A DNA stretch of 64,000 nucleotides, taken from Paenibacillus macerans (GTDB taxonomy: Bacteria; Bacillota; Bacilli; Paenibacillales; Paenibacillaceae). The position numbers were made by a program, and so were the translations under genes. The notes beneath the pieces were generated by a model, which saw nothing but the letters and a program-made list of their open reading frames with translations, ran no database searches and was not told the DNA's origin. The DNA lies in contig NZ_JAMBOE010000004.1 in the NCBI RefSeq assembly GCF_023715465.1, positions 124,001-188,000 of the forward strand, read 5' to 3'. Shown piece after piece: positions 35,511-43,512 of the stretch. The stretch's first letter is position 1. The number at the start of each line of letters is the position of its first letter.

Positions 35511-37481
35511 ATGCTGCTTCAAGCTACGAACATCACAAAATTATACGGAGTTACCCCCGTACTGGAAGGTATCAGCCTGCAAGTGCTGGAACGGGACCGC
35601 ATTGGTCTCGTTGGTGTCAATGGTGCCGGCAAATCGACATTTCTGCAAATTTTAGCCGGTGAATTATCCTATGATGGCGGTCAAATCTTCAAAGCGAAGG
35701 AAACAACGATCGGTTACCTGGCGCAAAACAGCGGGCTGCAGTCGGACCGCACCATTTGGGAGGAAATGCTCGCCGTCTTTGCTCCGCTGATCGAGACGGA
35801 GCGCGAGCTGCGGCGGATGGAAGAGCAGATTGCCGATCCCGAGCTGGCCCGGGACGAGAAAGCGCATCAGGATTTGCTCGACCGCTATGCGCTCAAATCG
35901 GACTGGTTTAAGGATCATGGCGGCTACGAGATCGAAACCCGCATCCGCAGCGTTCTGCACGGTATGGGTTTCGGAGCTTTCCCGCCGGACACCGTCATCT
36001 CTACCTTAAGCGGCGGACAACGGACCCGGTTGGCGCTGGCGCGGATTTTGCTCCAGGCGCCCGATTTGCTGATGCTTGACGAGCCCACCAACCATTTGGA
36101 TATCGAAACGCTGACCTGGCTGGAGGATTATTTGCGGAATTATTCCGGGGCCCTGCTGGTCGTGTCCCATGACCGCTATTTTTTGGACCGGCTGGTCACC
36201 TCCATCGTCGAAATCGAACGTCATCAATCGCGCAAATACACCGGGAACTACAGCCGGTTTATCGAACTTAAGGCGGCGGAATACGAGAGCCAAATGAAGC
36301 AATATGAGAAACAGCAGGACGAAATCGCCCGGACGGAAGCTTTTATTCAGCGGAATATCGTTAGAGCCTCTACAACCAAACGGGCCCAAAGCCGGCGCAA
36401 GATGCTGGAAAAGATGGACGTCATCGACCGTCCGCAGGGCGATTTGAAAAGAGCCAACTTCTCCTTTGAAGCTGAGGTCATGAGCGGCAAGGACGTGCTG
36501 CATGCCGATCATCTTGTATATTCGTTCGAAAACAAGCAGAAGCCGTTGTTCCAAAACGTCTCCTTTTCACTGCAGCGCGGAGAGACGGTCGCTCTGATCG
36601 GACCCAACGGCATCGGGAAATCGACGCTGCTTAAAATGTTGACCGGGGATCTGAAGCCTGCCGCCGGAAAAATCACTTGGGGCGCCAAGGTAAAAATCGG
36701 CTTTTACGATCAAGAACAGACCAACCTGAATCCGGGCAATACGGTGCTTGAAGAATTGTGGAGCGCCTTCCCCCATATGGAAGAGGCCCGCATTCGCACT
36801 GTACTCGGCAACTTCCTGTTCAGCGGCGAAGATGTGCTGAAGAAGGTGGCGGCGTTAAGCGGCGGCGAAAAAGCCCGGGTCGCGCTCGCCAAGCTGATGC
36901 TGCAAAAAGCAAACGTCCTGATTCTCGACGAGCCGACCAACCACTTGGATTTGTTCAGTAAAGAGGTTCTGGAGTCCGCTTTGCTTGAATATGACGGCAC
37001 GCTGCTGTTCATATCCCATGACCGTTATTTCCTGAACAAAATCGCGGAGCGCATCGTGGAGCTGCATCCAAATGGAGCCGAGCATTTCCTGGGCAATTAC
37101 GACGATTATTTGGCGAAAAAACAGGAACTTGCGGAGCTTGCCGCGGAAAAAGCCGGAGCCGGCGAGGTTAAAGCAGGCGCGGCCAACCGGGCTGTTCCTG
37201 CGCCGGACCAGGCGTCCGCCGCCCAGAAGTCGGGAGCCGCTTCCTATGAAGCCGACAAACAGGCCAAACGCGAAGAACGCAACCGGCAGCGGAGGCTGGA
37301 GCAGCTGGAGGAAACGATCGCCAGGCTGGAGGGCGACATCGCCGCCTTGGAGAGCGAGCTTGCGCTGCCCGAGGTTTACCAGGATTACATGGCGGTTCAG
37401 GAACGTCAATCGGCCATCGAACGGCACAAGGAGCAGTTGTCTTCCGCTTATGAGGAATGGGAAGCTTTAGCCGAAGCGTAA
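35511..37481 (+). CDS. ABC-F family ATPase, YdiF-type
   Basis: A 656-residue soluble protein with two fused ABC domains and no membrane part. Walker A motifs are GVNGAGKST and GPNGIGKST, signatures LSGGQRTRLALA and LSGGEKARVALA, and both Walker B boxes end LDEPTNHLD. The linker around residues 245-320 is the P-site tRNA interaction motif region. A charged, Ala-rich linker and a C-terminal coiled coil (about 575-656) follow, as in YdiF/Uup. ABC-F proteins act on ribosomes to relieve stalls. GGAGG lies 12 bases before the ATG. It is divergent from the cyclo-ligase operon. A DnaA-box cluster begins about 60 bases after its stop. Confidence 0.92.
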   Translation: MLLQATNITKLYGVTPVLEGISLQVLERDRIGLVGVNGAGKSTFLQILAGELSYDGGQIFKAKETTIGYLAQNSGLQSDRTIWEEMLAVFAPLIETERELRRMEEQIADPELARDEKAHQDLLDRYALKSDWFKDHGGYEIETRIRSVLHGMGFGAFPPDTVISTLSGGQRTRLALARILLQAPDLLMLDEPTNHLDIETLTWLEDYLRNYSGALLVVSHDRYFLDRLVTSIVEIERHQSRKYTGNYSRFIELKAAEYESQMKQYEKQQDEIARTEAFIQRNIVRASTTKRAQSRRKMLEKMDVIDRPQGDLKRANFSFEAEVMSGKDVLHADHLVYSFENKQKPLFQNVSFSLQRGETVALIGPNGIGKSTLLKMLTGDLKPAAGKITWGAKVKIGFYDQEQTNLNPGNTVLEELWSAFPHMEEARIRTVLGNFLFSGEDVLKKVAALSGGEKARVALAKLMLQKANVLILDEPTNHLDLFSKEVLESALLEYDGTLLFISHDRYFLNKIAERIVELHPNGAEHFLGNYDDYLAKKQELAELAAEKAGAGEVKAGAANRAVPAPDQASAAQKSGAASYEADKQAKREERNRQRRLEQLEETIARLEGDIAALESELALPEVYQDYMAVQERQSAIERHKEQLSSAYEEWEALAEA

Positions 37482-37544
37482 GATGGATTTTACGACACCT
37501 TCACAAAAATTTTTTATTTTACAAAACGAAAACAATAAAGCGAA

Positions 37545-37794
37545 TTATGCACAAATTTATCCACATTATCCTGAATCATTTTCACATTAAAACGGCCCTG
37601 AAGGCCGTTTTTTTTGCGGGTAAACTAGGTTTTTTCACAAAAACGCCTAATTATCCACCAACTTATTCACATTATCCACAGTTTTCAGAAAACAAACGCA
37701 GGTTATTTTCGCAAACGTAATCATAAGATGACAGGCAAGCTTTCATTATTTTTTCATAAATTTAGCCAACAATCTGTGGATAACCTTGTCCACA
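37545..37794. promoter_or_regulatory. DnaA-box cluster
   Basis: Within 250 bases there are five exact TTATNCACA boxes: 37545-37553, 37557-37565, 37663-37671, 37672-37680 (back to back) and 37775-37783 on the minus strand. One-mismatch boxes lie at 37631-37639, 37651-37659 and 37786-37794. The cluster fills the gap between the convergent ABC-F and YciI-like genes and surrounds a terminator. There is no dnaA, dnaN or rnpA-rpmH nearby, so this is more likely a DnaA-titrating or regulatory site than oriC. Confidence 0.8.
37588..37615. terminator. Terminator after the ABC-F gene
   Basis: AAAACGGCC and GGCCGTTTTTTTT enclose CTGAA; a strong intrinsic terminator placed inside the DnaA-box cluster. 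Confidence 0.92.
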
Positions 37795-37829
37795 TCTTGA
37801 CAAAATCAGACTTTTTTCTTCCGCTTCCA

Positions 37830-38147
37830 TTATCCCATTCCCAAATGCCGGTTTTCTTCGCACGATATTTCCCAGGTTCGAAGCTCATAGTTCTCGGCTC
37901 CCGATTTCACGAACGGATCGCGTTCGGCGATTTGCCGAGCCTGCTCGATCGTGTCCGCTTCGATGACGATCATCCCGCCTTTATAGTCGGTAAACGGACC
38001 GCACATGACCAAATGTCCCAGCCTGTCCAGTTCCCTTAAATGGGCCACATGTCCGCGAATCAATCCCTCGTCAAGGCTTTTCCCGGGATTCAACGTAAGC
38101 AAAATGACGTATTTTGTGAATTTCGATGCTTCGGGTTTCGTTTTCAT
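37830..38147 (-). CDS. YciI-like protein
   Basis: A 105-residue alpha-beta protein of the YciI family, dimeric ferredoxin-like folds related to muconolactone isomerases but without known cellular role. The typical His is in RGHVAHLRELDRLGHLVMCGPF, followed by GGMIVIEADTIEQARQIAERDPFVKSG. AGGAGG lies ahead of the ATG at 38147, so the longer frame to 38165 is rejected. It is convergent with the ABC-F gene. Confidence 0.85.
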   Translation of the reverse strand: MKTKPEASKFTKYVILLTLNPGKSLDEGLIRGHVAHLRELDRLGHLVMCGPFTDYKGGMIVIEADTIEQARQIAERDPFVKSGAENYELRTWEISCEENRHLGMG

Positions 38148-38333
38148 GCTATTTCCTCCTGTCAAGTTACTGATTCTTTTTTCCCGTTTTTTGTGTCAAG
38201 CCGTTTCACCGCTCGCTTCCCGCCTGCAAACCATCCGAAATGCCTATTGCCCTCCCGGTTTTAAACTCTTTATGATCGAATAGAGCGAAAAATTGAAAAT
38301 GCTGTCAAAGAATGCCGAAAAGGAGAGAAATGA

Positions 38334-39215
38334 ATGAAACTTGTCAAAGCCGCTTCACTGGCCGCACTGGGTGCCGGCCTTGCTTTTTTGGGAGGCTGCC
38401 AAGTGTTTGGCGCGACACAAGACGCTTCATCCACAGCTCCAGCCTTTACGGAATCCAAGCTCCCGGGAGGAGGGCTCGCGCTTCCGCTAAACGAACGGAT
38501 TCATTTGTCGACGGATCAGAAATGGGTTAAAGAGGAAGGCCATCTGTCCGATTTGATCCGGCTGCAATGGACGGCCGAGCGGGCCAAACCGGCCATCGCC
38601 TGGGCCGATGAGGCAGGGAATGACAAAACCGCCATCATCTCGCACGACAAGGCCAACAACCCGGAGCAGCACGATCATAAGCATATATCGATCGAAACGA
38701 CGATGTCCCCTGACGGGGAGTATAAGGACCAGTTGTTCACCCGTTTCGAAATTCCTTATGATACCGACGTCGCGGAGATTCGCACCCATTCCTCGAATTT
38801 CAACGTGATGGACGGGATTTTGCGGGTTGCCGGGGAAGGAAACCGGGTTCTGGAGTTTGCCAAAAACGGGAAGGATAACGCAACGACGCCGCTTTGGAGC
38901 GTCAAAGCCAACGGCGAGGAGCAAAAAGGCAACAACTCCGGGGCCGACTTGAATATCGTTCGTTATTCCGATCAAGGAGAGGCCATCGATAGCGCCCTGA
39001 CGATCAAACGCGACGACGCCCATGTCGGGATTGGGACCAATGATCCGCAAGCCGCGCTTGACGTAAACGGAGACAGCATCCGGGTCCAGCAATCCCAAAC
39101 TCCCGCCTCCGCCAATGCACCGGGCAACCCGGGGGAGATCGCCTGGGATGAAAATTATGTTTACGTTTGCGTCGCCAAAGATACGTGGAAACGCTCCGCC
39201 TTATCCAGCTGGTAA
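38334..39215 (+). CDS. Lipoprotein of unknown function with tail-fibre-like C-terminal motif
   Basis: A 293-residue lipoprotein: signal sequence MKLVKAASLAALGAGLAFLG with lipobox FLGGC (Cys22). The mature part is polar. Near residues 225-250 it carries DDAHVGIGTNDPQAALDVNG, a GIGTxxPxxxLDVxG motif common in phage tail fibres and large surface proteins. Those usually place it before an intramolecular chaperone domain, which is absent here; the protein ends about 45 residues later with EIAWDENYVYVCVAKDTWKRS. AAGGAG precedes the ATG. There are no phage genes nearby. Function unknown. Confidence 0.6.
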   Translation: MKLVKAASLAALGAGLAFLGGCQVFGATQDASSTAPAFTESKLPGGGLALPLNERIHLSTDQKWVKEEGHLSDLIRLQWTAERAKPAIAWADEAGNDKTAIISHDKANNPEQHDHKHISIETTMSPDGEYKDQLFTRFEIPYDTDVAEIRTHSSNFNVMDGILRVAGEGNRVLEFAKNGKDNATTPLWSVKANGEEQKGNNSGADLNIVRYSDQGEAIDSALTIKRDDAHVGIGTNDPQAALDVNGDSIRVQQSQTPASANAPGNPGEIAWDENYVYVCVAKDTWKRSALSSW

Positions 39216-39546
39216 TGCCGGATACGCCGGAAAATTTGCGGGCGGGCAGAGGCATCCTTTCGAAAGCGCCATGCCTTATGCCCGCTCTTTATCTCCTCTT
39301 TTGCATCTGAAACCTCACCAACTAAAGCCCCCCCTTTTTTCGTCCATGAGTGTAAAAAAAGAAGAGTTCTCGCTGAACCCTTCTACGCTGTGCGTGTACA
39401 TTAACACAGAGGACCTATTTGCGCAGTGACTTTTGTTACTTCGAGTTGCTCAATTGCCCCGAAACCCGGTAAAATAAACAAAGACAGTTACAGATAAAGA
39501 TGGATTAAAAAAATAATGGGTATCGGAAAGCAGGTGCCGCCACGAC
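39216..39546. other. Intergenic region before cysteine synthase
   Basis: 331 bases with no convincing gene. Apart from the candidate promoter at 39446-39475 I see no terminator, riboswitch or repeat. Confidence 0.5.
39446..39475 (+). promoter_or_regulatory. Candidate promoter of cysteine synthase gene
   Basis: TTGCTC (39446-39451), 18 bases, TAAAAT (39470-39475), about 70 bases ahead of the start codon. Confidence 0.5.
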
Positions 39547-40470
39547 ATGACCAGCAAAGCAGTAAATCATATTACCAAGCTGATCGGAGACACCCCGGCC
39601 GTTAAATTGGGGCGGCTTGCGGGAGAGCAAGATGCCGAGGTTTTTGTGAAGCTGGAATATTTCAATCCAAGCCGCAGCGTCAAAGACCGCGCCGCCTTTC
39701 ATATGATCGCGGCCGCGGAACAAGCCGGCCTGCTGGAGCCGGGGGCCGCGATCATCGAGCCGACCAGCGGTAACACCGGGATTGGCCTGGCGATGAATGC
39801 GGCGGCCAAAGGCTATAAAGCGATTTTGGTCATGCCGGATAACATGACCAAGGAGCGGATCGCCATCTTGCAAGCCTATGGCGCCGAAGTCGTTCTGACG
39901 CCGGCAGCAAACCGCATGCCCGGGGCGATCGAAAAAGCCCGGGAGCTTCACGCTCAAATTCCGGGCAGCTTTATGCCGCAGCAGTTTCAAAACGAGGCCA
40001 ACCCGGAAATCCACCGGCTGACGACCGGTCCGGAAATCGTGCAGCAAATGGACGGCCGATTGGACCTGTTCATCGCCACCGCGGGAACCGGCGGGACGAT
40101 CACGGGCACAGGGGAATATTTGCGCGAGCATATTCCCGGCATCTCCATCGTTGTCACCGAACCCCAAGGCTCTCCCGTACTGTCCGGAGGCCGGCCGGGG
40201 CCGCATAAACTGGTGGGAACAAGCCCAGGCTTCATCCCGCCGATCCTGAACACCGAAGTATATGACGAAATCGTCCAGGTTAGCGATGAAGATGCGCTGG
40301 ATACCGTCCGGCGCCTGGCGGCCCTGGAAGGCATTCTCGTCGGTCCCTCCAGCGGGGCTTCGGTATGGACGGCGCTGCAGTTTGCCAAAAAGCTTGGGGC
40401 CGGCAAACGCATTTTGTGCATCGCCCCAGATAACGGTGAACGTTATCTAAGCATGGACGTTTTTCATTAG
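39547..40470 (+). CDS. cysK: Cysteine synthase (O-acetylserine sulphhydrylase)
   Basis: A 307-residue PLP enzyme of the CysK group, forming cysteine from O-acetylserine and sulphide. The PLP Lys is Lys46 in NPSRSVKDRAA, substrate loop PTSGNTGIGLA, phosphate loop AGTGGTITGTGEYL, and the C-terminal GPSSGA. Length fits CysK rather than cystathionine beta-synthase. It may be a second copy in the genome. A rhodanese gene starts 45 bases downstream, hinting at linked sulphur handling. Confidence 0.92.
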   Translation: MTSKAVNHITKLIGDTPAVKLGRLAGEQDAEVFVKLEYFNPSRSVKDRAAFHMIAAAEQAGLLEPGAAIIEPTSGNTGIGLAMNAAAKGYKAILVMPDNMTKERIAILQAYGAEVVLTPAANRMPGAIEKARELHAQIPGSFMPQQFQNEANPEIHRLTTGPEIVQQMDGRLDLFIATAGTGGTITGTGEYLREHIPGISIVVTEPQGSPVLSGGRPGPHKLVGTSPGFIPPILNTEVYDEIVQVSDEDALDTVRRLAALEGILVGPSSGASVWTALQFAKKLGAGKRILCIAPDNGERYLSMDVFH

Positions 40471-40515
40471 TTCCGGACCAGGCATGAACATTCTACTAGA
40501 AAAGAGGCGCTTCCC

Positions 40516-40857
40516 ATGAGCGAAATCATCGACGGCATTTCCCATATCAACAAAGATGAACTGCAAGCTTTACTGCAAAATCCGGATGACCAAACGGTCA
40601 TTATCGATGTCCGGGAACCTTTCGAATACGAAGCCGGCCACATTCCCGGCGTCCCGTTGATCCCGATGGGCGAGATCCCGCACCGGCTGGAGGAATTTGA
40701 TCCCGGCAAGGACTATGTATTGATTTGCCGCAGCGGCAGCCGCAGTTTTGAGGTAGCTCGTTTCCTCCGGCATAACGGGTTTGAGCGGGTTCACAACTAC
40801 AGCGGCGGCATGCTGAGTTGGGACGGCGAAGTGGAATCCGGGCTTGCGGCCGAATGA
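40516..40857 (+). CDS. Single-domain rhodanese-like sulphurtransferase
   Basis: A 113-residue rhodanese with DVREPFEYEAGHIPGVPLIPMGEIP and the active-site loop CRSGSRS (Cys71), which would carry a persulphide. It lacks a signal peptide, so it is cytoplasmic. AGAGG lies ahead of the ATG. It is probably co-transcribed with cysK. Confidence 0.92.
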   Translation: MSEIIDGISHINKDELQALLQNPDDQTVIIDVREPFEYEAGHIPGVPLIPMGEIPHRLEEFDPGKDYVLICRSGSRSFEVARFLRHNGFERVHNYSGGMLSWDGEVESGLAAE

Positions 40858-40885
40858 TCTCACTGGCAACCAAACATGTCTAACT

Positions 40886-41701
40886 TTACACTCCCAGCTC
40901 CGTTCGATGGCGCGTAAGCCAGTGGACGGCATAGTCGACCAATTCGCGCTGGGGCATGAGCATCGCCTCGGCCCCGGCGATTTTCCCCTTTTTCACCAAT
41001 CCCGTAGCCTGCGCAAAATCCGCCCCCAGCCGTTCAAAATCGTCAGAATCGTAGGCGACGTCCGGGAACTCGGCCCAACGTCTTACGCCGTTAACCTTCA
41101 TCGGGGCCTTGTTGATGAGCTTCGTTTTGCCCGGGTAGTCGGACCTGCATTCCGCCAAATGGATGGAGGTGTTGTTGCCGTGCCCGACGCCGAGCAGCAG
41201 CACGTCTCCGTGCAGATCATACACTCGGCCCAGCGGCGACTCGTTCCCAAGCCCATACGCGAGGGAATGCGCCATGGCAATGCGATCCGCGTGAGCGCCG
41301 CGGGCAGCAAAGGAATAAAGCGGATGCTCGCTGCGCTGGGTTCCGTTTTGCTTGCGGAACGTTTCCGGAATGACGCCCATCTTGAGCGGAAGCGTCAGCG
41401 AAGGATCGTACGCGGGCATTTGCTCGCGGATCGTCTTCCACCACGCCTCAGGCACCGGCGGATTCCCCCAGCCGGACGGATCGGTCAAATCGCCGCTGTG
41501 GGTCGGCATCACGATCGTGCCCGTTTCCCCTACCGCTTCCTCCAGGGCAAGGACGACGGCGGCAGGCCCTCCGCATACCCATTCCCCTAACGATTTAAAA
41601 GAGGAATGAACGAGCAGCGTCGCTCCCTCCCGCACGCCCAGGCGTACCAAATCCGAACGAAGCGTTTCCACCGTAATTAATGTGCCTTTGATCTCTTCCA
41701 T
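40886..41701 (-). CDS. AAC(3)-family N-acetyltransferase-like protein
   Basis: A 271-residue member of the antibiotic N-acetyltransferase (AAC(3)) fold. Conserved parts are ATLLVHSSFKSLGEWV, GTIVMPTHSGDLTDP, MPAYDPSLTLPLKMGVIPETFRKQNGTQRSEHP and DVLLLGVGHGNNTSIHLAE. Chromosomal relatives such as YokD share the fold without proven resistance roles, so resistance should not be assumed. AAGGAG lies 8 bases before the ATG at 41701; the longer frame to 41737 lacks a site. Confidence 0.85.
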   Translation of the reverse strand: MEEIKGTLITVETLRSDLVRLGVREGATLLVHSSFKSLGEWVCGGPAAVVLALEEAVGETGTIVMPTHSGDLTDPSGWGNPPVPEAWWKTIREQMPAYDPSLTLPLKMGVIPETFRKQNGTQRSEHPLYSFAARGAHADRIAMAHSLAYGLGNESPLGRVYDLHGDVLLLGVGHGNNTSIHLAECRSDYPGKTKLINKAPMKVNGVRRWAEFPDVAYDSDDFERLGADFAQATGLVKKGKIAGAEAMLMPQRELVDYAVHWLTRHRTELGV

Positions 41702-41773
41702 ATTTCGTTTCTCCTTCTCCTCTTGGCCTACGAACACTTCATAATAAGGCGGCAGCAGTCCGGCCGATGCGGC

Positions 41774-41956
41774 TAACGGACACGAGAGCCCTTATCGGCC
41801 GCAAAAAACGGAGTTTCATTTTCTAACGGACTGAGGGGCTCTTATTTACTCGAAATAGGCCAAATTCGCACGCCTAAACGCCAAATAAGGCCCGTGGTGT
41901 CCGTTACGTTTCGAAAACTCCGGATTTCGCCGAAATAAAGGCGCTGTAGTCCGTTA
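41774..41956. repeat. Intergenic four-unit repeat element, TAACGGA type
   Basis: Two forward units begin TAACGGAC (41774, 41824) and run into CTTAT; two inverted units begin AAATAA and end GTCCGTTA (41883-41906, 41933-41956). Left-edge spacings are 50, 59 and 50. Forward and inverted pairs can fold on each other. It lies in the 372-base gap upstream of the AAC(3)-like gene. Confidence 0.7.
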
Positions 41957-41988
41957 GGTTTGCGAAGCAGAGTTCATTGGCCGGTCAA

Positions 41989-42072
41989 GCTGCTTGCTGC
42001 TTGCTGCTTGCTGCTTGCTATTTGTTACTTGCTACTTGTTACTTTCTACTTACTACTTGTTGCTTGCTGCTA
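41989..42072 (+). repeat. 7-bp tandem repeat, 12 units
   Basis: Twelve units of GCTGCTT and variants (GCTATTT, GTTACTT, GCTACTT, TCTACTT, ACTACTT, GTTGCTT) run without interruption and stop one base before the stop codon of the next gene at 42074. The first four are identical and later ones diverge. Confidence 0.92.
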
Positions 42073-42073
42073 A

Positions 42074-42493
42074 TTACTTCCGGCTGTTGCGCATCCCGTC
42101 AATCAGTTTGACCCGGCCGTCCTGCGGTTCGCAGAACTCGCGGTATTCAGGGGAATCCACGCCATAGAGGGCGATTTTTCCTTGATCATCGTAATGAACA
42201 CCCCACCCGTACTTTTTCGGAAGAGCCGAAGCCCGCATACAAGCATGAGGTTTGCTGAACAATTCGTCCCAAAGCTCCTGCCTGCGTTCGCGAAGCGCTT
42301 CCTCGGGAATGCCTTTGTGGCGGACATGCACCTCGAAAATCAGTTCCTCATGATTGTATCGGTAAGGCGCCTCCAACAGCAGCTCATACTGGATCATATG
42401 AATCGGCTTTCCCTTTTTCCCTGCTTCAGGAACAATGGTCTTGTCTGCAGGACAATCGGGGGAAACCCGAATAAACGTGTTTTTGTAGCTCAT
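42074..42493 (-). CDS. DUF6157-like protein
   Basis: A 139-residue protein. It starts MSYKNTFIRVSPDCPADKT and contains IQYELLLEAPYRYNHEELIFEVHVRHK, then ALPKKYGWGVHYDDQGKIALYGVDSPEY. This matches what I recall of the DUF6157 family, which has no known function. There is no signal peptide. Its start overlaps the VanW-like gene stop by 4 bases, so they form one operon. The stop codon is right against the 7-bp tandem array. Confidence 0.7.
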   Translation of the reverse strand: MSYKNTFIRVSPDCPADKTIVPEAGKKGKPIHMIQYELLLEAPYRYNHEELIFEVHVRHKGIPEEALRERRQELWDELFSKPHACMRASALPKKYGWGVHYDDQGKIALYGVDSPEYREFCEPQDGRVKLIDGMRNSRK

Positions 42494-43278
42494 TTGGCCA
42501 GACTCCTTCCGTCTTCTTTTCCATTTCCAGACTCCAGCAGCGGTTTATACATCATCAGCGCGTGGTTTTCCGTGACGTACTCATCCCGCACCATTTCGCC
42601 AACCCGATTGTAGGTGCGCCGGAACAGCAAATTCTGCCGGGTATAAGCTCCCCAGTATTCTTGGGAAATCCGGTGCTCTTTTTCATAAACCTCATAGCGG
42701 TTAAGCGGTTCTTTCACGGATCTGAGTTCACCGGCCAAATACCGCTCCGTCAAATAAACATGCAGCTGCACCGGTTCCGGCCCAGGGTTATACAGCTTTA
42801 AATCAAGATAATTGTAAGCGCAGGTAGCTCCGCTTCCGAAGGGCTGCGTTCTTCCCGAATCGGGAAATACGTCATAGCTGTGGCGGTGGCGCTCCGCAAT
42901 TTCAAGCGGTGAATGCAGAGCCATCCAATATAGCAAATTGGCCAACTGACATAAACCGCCACCAACTCCCTGCTTGAATTTCCCGTAGTGCAGCACCATA
43001 CCGTTCACATACCCTCTTCTCCGGGTCGGCTTGCCCACCGCTCTCCAAAACGAAAAAGTCTCCCCCGGCCGGATAATCAGCCCGTCAATGTTCTTTACGG
43101 CCAACTTAAGGTTAATTATCTTGTTGTACTGTAGCTGCATATCGACGTCCTTGAGCTGCCTGAGCAAAATCGTTTCATGCTGAAAAATACGATGCGGAAA
43201 AAGCGCAGCTTCCCGCAGCTTAGCCGGCTTGTCCGGACCGAGCCACCATTCTAAGTTCTTATTTCCATCATTATACAC
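42490..43278 (-). CDS. VanW-family protein
   Basis: A 262-residue VanW-like protein. Hallmarks are LKLAVKNIDGLIIRPGETFSFWRAVGKPTRRRGYVNGMVL, GVGGGLCQLANLLYWMALHSPL, ERHRHSYDVFPDSGRTQPFGSGATCAYNYLDLKLYNPG and ENHALMMY. VanW occurs in vancomycin clusters and more often alone; its role is unknown. The only start in frame is a GTG at 43278, but the frame stays open further upstream to a stop near 43348 without a usable start, so the N-terminus may be shortened or misread. No vanHAX genes are present. Confidence 0.85.
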   Translation of the reverse strand: MYNDGNKNLEWWLGPDKPAKLREAALFPHRIFQHETILLRQLKDVDMQLQYNKIINLKLAVKNIDGLIIRPGETFSFWRAVGKPTRRRGYVNGMVLHYGKFKQGVGGGLCQLANLLYWMALHSPLEIAERHRHSYDVFPDSGRTQPFGSGATCAYNYLDLKLYNPGPEPVQLHVYLTERYLAGELRSVKEPLNRYEVYEKEHRISQEYWGAYTRQNLLFRRTYNRVGEMVRDEYVTENHALMMYKPLLESGNGKEDGRSLAK

Positions 43279-43512
43279 CAGCTGCGCGAGTGTTTCACAG
43301 GCAAACCGGCGTTTTCCCGGGCAAAAAAATGACCGGTAGAATTTCGCTCATTCCCCGTCTTCGACAAATTCCTGCTTAAATGGTGAAAAAACGAACAATT
43401 TTTTAACAGTAGAGGGATTTGGAACATTTTGCCGAAATAATTGTAGAGGCAAGTTCAAATAATGACTTTTGTCCTATTAGATATATTGGCGTTAGAATGA
43501 CAGGAGGATAAC

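Noticed and set aside
37545-37794. DnaA-box cluster as the replication origin oriC
   Set aside because: No dnaA, dnaN, recF, gyrB or rnpA-rpmH next to it; gene order matches the groESL-tat-ydiF region, not the origin region. A secondary DnaA site is more likely.
38334-39215. Prophage remnant because of the tail-fibre-like motif
   Set aside because: No integrase, capsid, terminase or lysis gene nearby, and the protein has a lipobox.
40886-41701. Acquired aminoglycoside resistance gene
   Set aside because: AAC(3)-fold genes are common chromosomal genes in this group; no mobile element or other resistance gene is adjacent.
42490-43278. Part of a vancomycin resistance cluster
   Set aside because: VanW-like genes occur widely alone; no vanH, vanA, vanX, vanR or vanS is present.
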